In this document: in pieces, positions 50,901-61,770 of the stretch | How the letters are laid out: the number at the start of each line of letters is the position of its first letter | How positions within the stretch are numbered: the first letter of the stretch is position 1 | Program-made: the position numbers and the translations under genes | Notes under the pieces: generated by a model | Told to the model about the DNA's origin: nothing | What the model saw: the letters and a program-made list of their open reading frames with translations, nothing else | Databases searched by the model: none | DNA from: Prosapia bicincta | Lineage: Eukaryota; Arthropoda; Insecta; Hemiptera; Cercopidae | Assembly (NCBI GenBank): GCA_036971475.1 | Contig: JBAIZL010000008.1 | Coordinates: 26,240,982 to 26,304,981 of the forward strand | Length of the DNA stretch: 64,000 nt | Direction of reading: 5' to 3'

Positions 50901-52387
50901 GTTAGATGTTCCACGCTTCGCCAGCAACGCGGGAACGTCAAACTTTGTTGGGGAACAACATTGCTAGTCAAACAGCTATATGTAACTACACAAATCGAGT
51001 AAATATTAGCATCTAAATTTACATTTGACTGTTGTGCAAACAATATGATTTGATAGCTTGTGTTATAGCCTACAGTATTTCAATATATTCCGTTACATTC
51101 AGCAGATCGAAACCCCAGTAATTAAGTTTAACAAAGTTGCAAATATCTGAGTGAACTAATGACTTGTTGAAATTCTAATGAGATATGCGTTATTTAATCT
51201 GAGGTTATGAGGTTTTCTATGTCTAAAATGTGTTTTACGTATTCTAAGAATCATAACTCAGGCTTAAAGGCATCAATAGTTGTTAAGTAAAAAGAATAGA
51301 GATACCGATGAAAGATTATTAAATTATTAATATCACGTCTCCTAAAAAAAATTAAATATCTCATTCTTAATCTAGTTCCAAAATTTGTCGAAAGGAAAAA
51401 AATAATCTCAATGAGAACTCGAGCAAAATTGACGGAAATTTAATGCAAATAAAACTTTTAGTCTATTAGAAGCAATTGTAAATCATGCACATAAAAGAAT
51501 CCTTTCAAATGAGTCTGATAACAGCTAAATAGCTATCCAGATATCAGCTGGAAAATATTTAACACGTATATTTATAGCTGGATTTTTATTGAAATTGAAC
51601 TATTTCAAATGCAAAAACAGAAGTATCGCAGTCGATTTTATAATTTACATTGTTAAGTTACTATAAAAGATAGTGTTTGGGATTAAGTGAAAGGACCTGA
51701 CGAATATAATTAATTCATTATTATTTTAAAATACAATAAAGGACTAAAATACATTAAAGAATATTCTATTCTCTGAATCAGAATAACATGCGAATGTTTT
51801 TTAAAATATATTTTTTTAATCAAATTTTTGAACAAATGATTTCATTTGTATTTAGAAAACATGAATAAAAAACTTTCAACAACTATGGTTGCGAACATAT
51901 TAGAACAAGGTGAAATACATCACTGTGAAAAAATTTAACCAAGTTCAAATAACTGGACCTCATCAAGAAAGCAATTAAGCCTGATTGTATTGCGTAAACT
52001 CAACCTTATTACGGAGACAAGATGACAGAAGCAATGAAGTTACAGTGGGCAGCGTGCTTGTCAGACTATATTCAAAATATATAACCGTCTAAGGTAGAAA
52101 GCAATCAATAAATCAGAGTGCTACTGGAGCGACAGGGCAGGAGTACGATTTACTAATTGGATTTCACGTCCAGTTCGTGGAGATTGTTTTTGTTGTGTCG
52201 TTTAATTCCGACAGATTGAGACATAAAGGCGTGACTGGGGACCAATCTATCTCACTCAAACCCCTCCTCTCCGTCCTAAACCCAGCCAATGCCATATTTT
52301 TATGTCCGCAGAAGTCTGTCGTATTTTCGTGAGAAAATAAACCTTTCCCTCCACCAAACATGGTTTAGGCCGCAAACATGAACACTT
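47905..52387. other. Long AT-rich spacer, no gene recognised
   Basis: Unique sequence of about 4.5 kb. Small hairpins were noted: GCCGGT/ACCGGC near 49733-49754 and GCGTGG/CCACGC near 50896-50916. Frames of 60-75 codons at 48444-48647, 48729-48929, 50187-50411, 50601-50798, 50843-51043 and 52164-52361 were read; none has a domain or splice context I recognise. Confidence 0.5.
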
Positions 52388-53339
52388 ATTTACGCGCTAC
52401 TGTCGTTTCGTCCTTCCTTGTTGGTTAATACACGTTTTGTGTGCGCAGCAAATAAGGTTTTAAGAGCTCTTAACAAACTAGACGTTTTCTAGACAATCGT
52501 ATTAAACAATGTATTACACAATATTTACGCGCTACTGTCGTTTCGTCCTTCCTTGTTGGTTAATACACGTTTTGTGTGCGCAGCAAATAAGGTTTTAAGA
52601 GCTCTTAACAAACTAGACGTTTTCTAGACAATCGTATTAAACAATGTATTACACAATATTTACGCGCTACTGTCGTTTCGTCCTTCCTTGTTGGTTAATA
52701 CACGTTTTGTGTGCGTAGCAAATAAGGTTTTAAGAGCTCTTAACAAACTAGACGTTTTCTAGACAATCGTATTAAACAATGTATTACACAATATTTACGC
52801 GCTACTGTCGTTTCGTCCTTCCTTGTTGGTTAATACACGTTTTGTGTGCGTAGCAAATAAGGTTTTAAGAGCTCTTAACAAACTAGACGTTTTCTAGACA
52901 ATCGTATTAAACAATGTATTACACAATATTTACGCGCTACTGTCGTTTCGTCCTTCCTTGTTGGTTAATACACGTTTTGTGTGCGTAGCAAATAAGGTTT
53001 TAAGAGCTCTTAACAAACTAGACGTTTTCTAGACAATCGTATTAAACAATGTATTACACAATATTTACGCGCTACTGTCGTTTCGTCCTTCCTTGTTGGT
53101 TAATACACGTTTTGTGTGCGTAGCAAATAAGGTTTTAAGAGCTCTTAACAAACTAGACGTTTTCTAGACAATCGTATTAAACAATGTATTACACAATATT
53201 TACGCGCTACTGTCGTTTCGTCCTTCCTTGTTGGTTAATACACGTTTTGTGTGCGTAGCAAATAAGGTTTTAAGAGCTCTTAACAAACTAGACGTTTTCT
53301 AGACAATCGTATTAAACAATGTATTACACAATATTTACG
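52388..53339. repeat. 135-bp tandem repeat, 7 copies, nearly identical
   Basis: Units start ATTTACGCGCTACTGTCG at 52388, 52523, 52658 and every 135 bp after. The only difference I see is GTGCGCAGC in the first two units against GTGCGTAGC in the rest, a C-to-T change at a CpG. Each unit holds the perfect 14-bp palindrome TTAAGAGCTCTTAA and CTAGACGTTTTCTAG. Near-zero divergence implies very recent amplification or strong homogenisation. Confidence 0.97.
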
Positions 53340-53944
53340 ATATAAGGTTTAGAGCAAACATTAGAATATAAAATATTATTATAGTTTTAATTCTGTACTT
53401 GCAAGCAATTATTCAATTCCTTCTATTAGCTCACACTCTCCTGATATATATCTTGTGCAAATTTTCAATCGTTAATATGTTTTTATTCGTCCAATCAATT
53501 TCAAATACATTTTTTTAAACCTATAGTGGATGGCAATTGTTGTTAATAAAGTTCTATTAAATATTTGTAATAATTAAATTACAAAAATTTGGGGGTCTAG
53601 GCCAACTGAGTATCTTCAATTTTAAACCTAGAACTTTGGCTTTGAGCCAACTTTCCTATAACTAAAAATGTAAGTGATTTTTTTTGCCCCCATCTTGTTG
53701 TCGTTAATACCTCCATTGCATAACCTTAAATTGTTGCCGTGGTTACCACACACTATCATACATAATGCTCTTGGATTAAAAATGAATGAAAAGAATAAAA
53801 TAAACAAACCAACTGGATTAACAGTATCGAACCTTGCTTCACAACGGATAATGCGAAAGGAAACTACAACACAATGTATAAACGACGAAAAAACGTATAA
53901 ATAGTAATGAACAAAAATAATAGTCCAACACCATACCTAAAAAG

Positions 53945-54092
53945 GAAAATTGCACGGAAATTCGCTTTCTGTTTTGTCCATTAATATTGTTATTCTGACA
54001 TATGAATATACATATTATATACATATTATATAATAAAAAGAAAGTAAAATAAAATTTTTCTTTGTTGACTTTACATTAGTAGAAATTTACAT
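53945..54092 (+). repeat. Dispersed repeat, copy 2 (pairs with 10737-10885)
   Basis: Starts GAAAATTGCACGGAAATTCG and ends AAATTTTTCTTTGTTGAC, parallel to 10737-10885 with substitutions and AT-rich length differences. Confidence 0.7.
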
Positions 54093-56114
54093 TAATTTTT
54101 TTTTTTTTTATATCAATGATTAAAAACCTACTCATCATTATGCTAGTAACATACAAATTTCAAACCTGATTATACGTCTGATCTCGCGAAATTATCTATT
54201 CATAATTAAAATATCTTACAACTGCATTCTATTACTTTCACCTGGTAGTAAGTACACACTTAGTGTACTGTCACCAAGTGATCCCAAAACTTTCCCCACT
54301 ACTCTCAATAGTTCTACCTAATCCCCTTTCTTACTAACCCCTCGTTAAGACCCGTTGAAGGAACCCTACTTAGCCACGTCACAGAAGGTGTTATGTCTCA
54401 ACCTTAACCCTGGCTACATTCACACTACTGCAGGGATTAGTAATCATCGCCTTAGAGCATCAACAAATAACTTTAATTTTTTAAGAAATTTAGAATCAAT
54501 ACTTATTTCTTTGAACAATTAACATCTAAAGCCGTACTCGTAAAATTGATTACACCAAAATAGATCAAAACGTTTTGTTACGAGTTTTAGCAATAACTTC
54601 ACTGAAATTCAAACTGTCTGCAATGAATATGTTAGATAATGCGGCGATTTTATATTAGCAAAGGAACTAGATAGAACCAACAGAACAGCCGACAGGATAT
54701 AAATAAGAGAATGCTAATGACGTTGATCGTGAATATTTGTGACCTTGTGTGCACATGCGCGCAGTTAGGAAGCACTCTATTAAGTAACTGCAAGATTTAT
54801 TATAGTCTTGTTTTTATGTAGCGCACGACTAAGGTTGTATACGTGTCAAATAATCCAACAATACACCCTCAATATATAACTCGGAACGCTGAATATGCAC
54901 GAAGAGAATCGGCAACACTACACAATGACATTAGAAAATTCAACAATCTCAGTCTTTGTGTAACTGATGGCGCCGTAACATGTAAGAACATAAGTGCGTT
55001 GTATACAATAATGTGAAGTCTTGTAGGAAATATCGAGCAAGAAAACCGTTCCATAATGATTCTGAAAAGACACACATACACACACTCTATTGTTATTATT
55101 ACACCAATATCCTTATTACTTCAACATAATATTAAATATAGGTTAATGTTTAAGCTAAAAGACAATATATAAAATAATAATTACAAAAATAATAATAATA
55201 TTTTTTATATAATACAAAGACAGTACTCTGTAGAATAAAGTTTCAGTCCTCTAAGGAAAGGAAAAGACTAAACATGATGATTTCTTGATGAAACCTATCT
55301 GGAAGAAAGTAAAACTATTATGCCTACATAAGGACACTAAACAATACAAGTAGGAGTGGCATCATTACACTTTGTATAGAAGATGAAATCCAAAGCAAAC
55401 ATATAAGAGTAAACAGTTTCAAAGTAGTAAAACAATTTCAAAATATTTAATATTTAATTTATAATATTTAAGACATTACAGCCTATTAGGCCTATATGTC
55501 AATACAAAAAAAGTCTACTCTAAAGGGTTTCAATTTACCAAAATGTTTAATTAATTAATATAGTTTATTTAAAATGATGTAATTACGATAAATACGCATG
55601 CCATGTATTAAATGTATACATTGCGGAAAGTTTTCAAAATTTATTTCCTCTTAGGCATTTAGAATATGTTGGAAGGTATTTTACAGATAGCAATTCAGTT
55701 AGTGAATGTTTTGGATTACGGTACTAATTTTCTCTCACTATTACCTATTACCTTCAACTACAACAGGTGTTATTTCAAATTATCCATAATATGTAGGAGT
55801 GAGTAGCTAATTTTGTTAGAGCATAAAAAATACCACGAAAGCGCCCAGGTGACTAGGATTCTCTCCAATAACGAAAAAATTAGAATGGATTTTTACCAAC
55901 CCACAGTCAAATTTACAGTTTTAGGCATTATTGTAAAATCTTACTGAAGTAAGACTGAGTGCCAATCTACTAGAACTATATCATGGATTTCTTTGGTCCA
56001 ACTTGAACGAAGTGCATTTATCCTAAGAATGCTGCCTCTGGGAATTCACCCATACCTTCAGCAAGCTCAATGCTTCAGTGTTTTCCTTCTGTTAGTAAAG
56101 GTTCCTCAAAATAA

Positions 56115-56156
56115 GCTATGACACTCGATTTCGGTAGATAATGTCTTCCTCAAGAT
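56115..56156 (-). other. Retroelement-tail-like motif, minus strand
   Basis: On the minus strand TTGAGGAAGACATTATCTAC leads to CGAAATCG and an AT-rich tail. It resembles the plus-strand motif at 16239-16276 closely enough to suggest one family. Confidence 0.3.
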
Positions 56157-57109
56157 GCGATAGTGAATACGTGAGTCATAAATCCATACCTACATCCTTA
56201 TAAAAGGTTGTTTTATTCCTTTCTTAGTCTAATAGCTACAACTATATTCGAGAATAAATGAAATGATTATGCTCGAGCACTTGGAACTTTGTGCGTATTG
56301 TTTAAGTGGATTATCGATTAAAATAACAAACCCTTCTTAATTCCGCCCTTGCTACTAGCGTTTTAAACACATTCACAAACAAATCTAATTTAAATTACAA
56401 TCCAAAAGGTTTAACACAGTAACAGATAATTTACTTTAAATTGCAAATTACGCATCAACATGACGTGAACAAGCGGATAAATTGTTATGCATTTTGGTAC
56501 CAATTAACATACAGTTTTCGTACTGTTTGTTGATAGCTTATATATCTTTGACATTTCCGCAGCATGTAGATCTCATTTCATAGTTGTTGGCTAAGATAGT
56601 AATTCAACAACTTAATACGTATACTGCACAATCATAACTTGTATTGAATAAAAATCCAATTAATTTGCTTTGGATTTACATTCTGCAAAGTTTACTTTAA
56701 TAACTTATTTCATAAGTTTCAATATTAAATATTGACTATTTAATGTCAAGATTATTATAAATTTGTTTTATATAGTAAATACATATACGACTGCAAGTTT
56801 TAATAATGTATCTAACTCGACATTTGATGTGTGTTGAGATAACAAATTGAAAATTAAACCTAACTCTATCAGTATGATGAAAACAAATTAACAATTCAAA
56901 CTGATTTAATAGTTATGTATTATTTAGGTTAATAATCGATAAATTAAAATGTGAGTTTTAAACTTTCTTTACTAGATATTTCCCTCACTGTTAAACAAGT
57001 GTTTTCTGACGTAATTTGGTCAAAAGAGTAGTTTTTCGTTTCTTTCAATTACGTTATAAAGTATATAAACACAATAAATATAGACAACTTACAATTATAA
57101 AACTTTATT

Positions 57110-57150
57110 TTCAAACGCGTTTCGATTATTAATGGGATCATCATCAGTGA
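57110..57150 (-). ncRNA. Hammerhead-like core, minus strand (retroelement tail)
   Basis: On the minus strand CACTGATGATGATCCC is followed after about 10 nt by ATCGAAACGCG and a T/A-rich tail. Both conserved boxes, CUGAUGA (57141-57147) and GAAAC (57119-57123), are intact, but stem II would be only about 3 bp. The layout matches 59187-59226. No GIY-YIG reading frame was found upstream on the minus strand, so this is probably a truncated tail or another family. Confidence 0.4.
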
Positions 57151-58683
57151 TGCTACTACAAACAACTCACAAGCAGTGTGCTCGAATATTATTTGCTTCG
57201 TTATAAAGCACAATAAATGTCCACTTCTGCTCGATCCCTAGCAGATAGCATGACTACCTCAGGGAAACATCTGTACACGCCAGCCATGATTAGTTCCCTC
57301 TCCGGTTGACATCGTCCACACGAGGTAAAAGGGCTAACTACAGCCACGAGAAGGATCTGGTTACAACAATACGCTTTCTTCTAGTTTTTAAAATTCGATT
57401 TTAAATGCAGAAAGCTTTATTTTAATATTGAAATAATTCTACTTTGAGTAAGAGCAGGAATTGTATGTCAGTTTTTTTAAAAAATATATCGAGATTTTCT
57501 ATATTTTTAATTACGAATATTTAAATAACATTTTATACATTCTGAATATATTTTAAATTCCTGATTTGATGTTGGTTTTTATCAAGAATAATTTCTTTAT
57601 TTAGTTCTCCTTGGAAATATTTTGTAACCATTATTGTGCATGTAACCATGTAACTATATCTTGCCAAAGAATAATAACCAAACTTTACGTTTGAGAATAT
57701 TAATTTTGCACATTCCTTTATAAGCCACAAATAGATGATAACATTTGTTTTTTAAATAGGTTTAAAGAAAAATATTTTTAATCAAAATTTATTATTATTT
57801 AGTAAAAGGTTTCTGACTGGATCTAAATATGGGATCCAACAAAGTTTTTTTTATTGTGTTAAAGAACAATATAACTGTTAAAAAAACTATGCTAGATCTG
57901 ATTAATATTTTAACAAAACATTTTATTCGCCCTCTCAAGTTTAGTTTAATGTCCATTATAATGAATACAAATTTAGGGACGTGATTCACTTGTCAGAGTC
58001 TTGGCAGAAATATGGAACGTGAGCAAAACTTGAAAACTAATCTATAAGTGACAAAATATTTGCAAATCTACTCACAGAAAATGCTAACTGGAGAGCCATA
58101 AGGTTATTATTGTGACACAACTTAGTGAAACTGTTTATGATCCCCTTACCTACGCCGTCCTATTTCCTAGACGAAAGTTGATTGAAATTCATGGATTTAA
58201 GTATTTGCATAGGATGTAACGCCGTGATTACACTAAAGCTCCTGCCAGTCTTTCTGCACACTACTGCAACCCTTCGTGCCATGCAAATCACAGGTTCTAA
58301 AGTAATTGCGTTCTACACCAACTTCCATCACCTTTTGTCGCACCGACAACGTTTGTACAGAGTTGGGAGTTAGTGTTTGCGTTACTTGTCAAACTAAAAT
58401 CATACCGACTAAATAGTGCACAGATTACGCGGCAACACAACAATAGCAATGCGCCTTGTACGAAGCAACCCGAAACAATTACTCAGGCAAAATAATAGAA
58501 TGTTACCTCAATAAACTGAACAACTGAAAAAAACAAATACAAAATAAATTCAAAGACATTTTTAAAGCCAGTCATTTGTACATTTTAAAGGTTTTAGTAT
58601 TTAATGACGTTTTGGAATGACGCAACATATGTCTTAATTATCTTTTTATTTTTAAATGGACATGAATATTATAAATCACTTAA

Positions 58684-59190
58684 ACAATACTTTATGACTT
58701 TACATTACCATACATAAACAGAACTACAAACAAAATAGCCCGCAAATTTCAAAAAATAGGATACAAAATAGCATACAAAACTAATAAGTTACAATACAAA
58801 ATACAACACGACACCAACAACAAGGATAAACTACAAGCACCAGGCGTATACAAACTGAACTGCGACGAATGTAACAAATTCTACATTGGACAAACAGGTC
58901 GCAGCTTTAAACAAAGAGTCGAGGAACACAAACAGAACACCAACTCAACATTTTACAATCGCATAAAAGAAACAACACAAACACAGTCAACAGTCCTACA
59001 CATCAACAAAAAAGGACCACATCTCAACACACTAGAAGAATATGAAATTTACAGACACACAAAAACACAAAGTACAAACATATTAAACGAACAAACACAA
59101 TACAAATCACACATACTCTTTGATACTATCGAAAACCTACCTTTAAAACAGTCACCGCTTGACCCAACATCTCCAAGCAGAAGACACTGA
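58684..59190 (+). pseudogene. Penelope-like element, GIY-YIG endonuclease C-terminal fragment
   Basis: An uninterrupted frame of 168 codons without an initial ATG follows a TAA at 58681. It starts with FTLPYINRTTNKIARKF, part of the linker between reverse transcriptase and endonuclease in Penelope-like elements. The GIY-YIG domain follows: GVYKLNC, then CDECNKFYIGQTGRSF and QRVEEH. These show the GIY-like and YIG motifs, the Cys pair typical of the animal family and the catalytic Arg of GRSF..R. A region ending LPLKQSPLDPTSPSRRH completes it. The reverse transcriptase itself is missing, so the copy is 5'-truncated, as is usual for these retroelements. The frame is intact to its natural stop, suggesting a fairly young insertion. 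In the full element this domain nicks target DNA for primed reverse transcription. Confidence 0.9.
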
Positions 59191-59226
59191 TGAAGATCGG
59201 CACATAGCGATCGAAAACGTTCTGTC
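59187..59226 (+). ncRNA. Hammerhead-ribozyme-like structure at the Penelope-like 3' end
   Basis: CTGATGA (59187-59193) overlaps the stop codon of the endonuclease frame. It is followed by stem II GATCG (59195-59199) and CGATC (59208-59212) with an 8-nt loop, then GAAAA (59213-59217), then ACG...TGTC, which can form the very short stem III reported for Penelope-like hammerheads. One extra A lies on each side of stem II relative to the consensus, so activity is uncertain. Confidence 0.6.
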
Positions 59227-59296
59227 TCAGTAAGTTTTAACAAATTTACAAAATTTAAAGTTCGGAGTCATAAACTATTGTTAAGTGATTAATAAG

Positions 59297-60376
59297 ATTC
59301 ACCGAAAGTAATGGACTACAAAATTCAAGAATTGGACATGAATAGGTGTGGGACAATTTGTTATACGCCTATAGACCGTATACACTTCGGCTGGTAGACA
59401 TCTTTCTTCATCTCCGGGTCTAGTAGATCTATTTCAGTATTGTAATAAGCTCGAACATGAGAGTACGGTAATTAATATGCTCTCGAAAGTCAACTCGCAA
59501 ATATACCAAGTAAGATTCTTGTTTAAGTAGATTAAAGTGTAAGTAATAAAAGAAGTTAAATATAAGAAGAAGTAATAAGTGTTGCTAAGTTAAATATATA
59601 TTTTAAAAAACGAAAAGAGGTTCAGTAATAAATTTATTTATAAAGCTCTTATTTTCATGTGAAGTAAAATTATACAGTCCCCAAATGCTTATTCACGTTG
59701 AGAGCCAAAAGTAACTAACAAATCTTTTCTTTGGCAAGACTTTGTATTTTGTCGAAACAACCGTCACTGCATTACTTGCATCACGTCAGGTTCAAGAATA
59801 GGATACTCCGGCATGACAAATGTATGACTTTTCAAGGTATAAGATGCGAAAACCAACTATAAATCTTTCCAGCACATTCTTTTCGTAACTGTTGTTGACA
59901 GTTTCATGTTCGAACATCTATGACATGTGAATTTACTCCGAGGCGGGACTTATATTTGTTGTTTGAGTTTTCTGAACATTGTCAATATAATACACTCCGT
60001 GGATTGAGAAGAAAATAAAGGATTAATTATTAACACTCTTCCAATAACTTTTATCGTGTTTAAATTTTACTCTTTTACTCTGCTGTCGAAAATACTTCTA
60101 ATTTGCTTATTCTTATTTTTGTATTAGCGATAACCGTCCTAATACTTGATCAAATACCTCAACATAACGCATTTTTTGGTATTGTTCGCGGACGTTAAAA
60201 GTCTAGGTGGGAAGATGTCCTTGCGAATATTTAGAATGTCGGAGGAATACAAAATAATACTAAAATAGTAGTAGTAGAATACACGTGAAAGGAAACATTC
60301 TGGAAAAAGCACAAAGGCAAAACTAAGATTGTAATAATTTAATTATGTTACTGGTTCTTGGCTGTCCGGTAAGAAT

Positions 60377-60379
<3 letters not shown>
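59297..60379. other. AT-rich spacer
   Basis: Unique AT-rich DNA between the Penelope-like fragment and the (CA)n(TA)n tract. No gene recognised. Confidence 0.55.

Positions 60380-60466
<87 letters not shown>
60380..60466. repeat. (CA)n(TA)n compound microsatellite
   Basis: About 31 bp of CA followed by about 56 bp of TA, running directly into the perfect palindrome. Both strands give short artefactual frames. Confidence 0.95.
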
Positions 60467-60470
<4 letters not shown>

Positions 60471-60581
60471 AACAAAAGTCAAAATACAAATACAAGAATT
60501 ATATTTGAATTTACAATTCAAAGCTTTGAATTGTAAATTCAAATATAATTCTTGTATTTGTATTTTGACTTTTGTTCTTTT
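60466..60581. repeat. Perfect 116-bp palindrome
   Basis: Centred on AAGCTT (60521-60526). The two 58-nt arms are exact reverse complements with no spacer. The left arm begins AAAGAACAAAAGTCAAAATAC and the right arm ends TTTTGACTTTTGTTCTTT. An (AT)n lies on the left and TTTAATACACAAGAAAAC on the right, with another (AT)n at 60607-60633. Complete identity implies recent origin. Confidence 0.97.
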
Positions 60582-60606
60582 TTAATACACAAGAAAACAT
60601 ATTGCG

Positions 60607-60633
<27 letters not shown>

Positions 60634-60637
<4 letters not shown>

Positions 60638-61532
60638 CCTGCTATGAATATTTAGACTGTATTTTTCCAATCAGACTGAAAAACGAGTTTCAACTGAGAC
60701 CCCCTGTATCAACAAGGAGTTTAAATGAACGGGCTTCTTATTCCCCACTGTATGTTACTCGCTCGTAACTCATTCTCCTGTTAATCCTATCTTTTCCCGT
60801 ACACAAGTTAACATTATGAATAAAACTACTCCTTTGAGACAAATGGCGGCTGTTGACGCCAAAGACTGCAGAATTATAATTACATTGCTGAACGACTTCC
60901 ATAAGCTCCATAAAGCCGCAGCAGAAACACGGTGAAATACTGACGTTTACTGCTAGTCGTGACCCGATTCCCTTCTTATTGTTGTTACACTTTAAATATT
61001 TAAACTGTAACTCTGAGATGAAAATATAATTAAAATATTAGATGTTTCGAGAAAAAGCTGTATTATTAAACATGTGGAACTAATAACTAAATTAAGTGAT
61101 ACAGCTGTCACCGAGTAGCTAATGTTTCGGTGTTCGAAGCTACGATACTGAAGTTCCCGGTCCTGTTGAACAATACAAAATATTTTTTATATAAAAGGAA
61201 GAATAGACATAATGGCGAAAATATAACATTTTTGGTCTAATTTTCATATGATATATTGTATATAAATACAACACATTTAAATATTGAAAAGATATTGAAG
61301 CAATAGATTGTGCGATGGAAATAAAAAATGTCCTACCTTAATATCAAACAGTTCGACAGACTTGTGATTAAAGAAGTAGGATTACCTGGAACAAAGAAAC
61401 AGAAGTTTAAAACAAAATAATATTCTAAAACTTTTCAGAACAAAATTTGAATAATGTCTTATGGGATTAGTTATAGACACTGTGACTAAATTTCGATCTT
61501 TCACCTATTTATGCGGTTATTTTTTGTTACAG
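60634..61532. other. Spacer or intron upstream of the coding exon
   Basis: AT-rich sequence with no gene, ending in a pyrimidine tract TTATTTTTTGTTACAG at 61532, a strong splice acceptor. If the downstream exon is real this is intron sequence. Confidence 0.55.
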
Positions 61533-61587
61533 GGGATGTGACGACAAGGCCAAGACGATGTGAATGGCTACGGAGTCTGTCTGAAGA

Positions 61588-61770
61588 ATGTCCAGTAGTT
61601 CTAATAACCTCTTGGTTAGTAGACTTTTGGTGATAGCTGCTGTCAGCCATGTCTGTAATGCTATTCTTAGCAGTTCCAGCGTTGGATCCTCGTTATGTGA
61701 CATGAGCCCCTGCAAATGCCCTGGAGGCAGAGGCAAAGTCATCTGTGACTGTAGTACGTCTATTCAAAAG
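61588..61770 (+). CDS. First coding exon of a secreted protein, LRR N-cap-like (partial gene)
   Basis: The exon appears to span 61533-61770: acceptor TTTTTTGTTACAG before it, donor AAAAGGTAATA after it. The 61 codons from ATG 61588 end exactly at the donor (phase 0). An in-frame TGA at 61582 blocks upstream extension. Short upstream ATGs in the exon give tiny frames, so 61533-61587 is 5' untranslated. Residues 1-25 form a signal peptide (hydrophobic LLVSRLLVIAAVSHVC, likely cleavage after CNA). Residues 37-55 contain LCDMSPCKC and VICDC, a five-cysteine cluster resembling the N-terminal cap (LRRNT) of extracellular leucine-rich-repeat proteins. The LRRs would be on later exons outside recognition here. 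A different cysteine-rich secreted protein is possible. This is the only host coding exon I can support. Confidence 0.55.

Larger units (their letters stand above)
53340..58668. other. Long AT-rich spacer with retroelement-tail relics
   Basis: About 5.3 kb of mostly unique AT-rich DNA. It contains the dispersed repeat at 53945-54092 and the tail-like motifs at 56115-56156 and 57110-57150. Frames at 53674-53904, 54869-55081, 57533-57730, 57795-57989 and 58182-58373 were examined and show no recognisable protein. Confidence 0.5.
58669..59296. repeat. Inverted repeats flanking the Penelope-like fragment
   Basis: TTATAAATCACTTAAACAAT then ACTTTATGACTT at 58669-58700 is matched in reverse complement by 59266-59296 (AGTCATAAACTATTGTTAAG then TGATTAATAA), with about 5 mismatches or gaps over 31 positions. 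The left arm overlaps the first codons of the open frame. Such an arrangement fits a retroelement end joined to an inverted flank during insertion. Confidence 0.6.
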
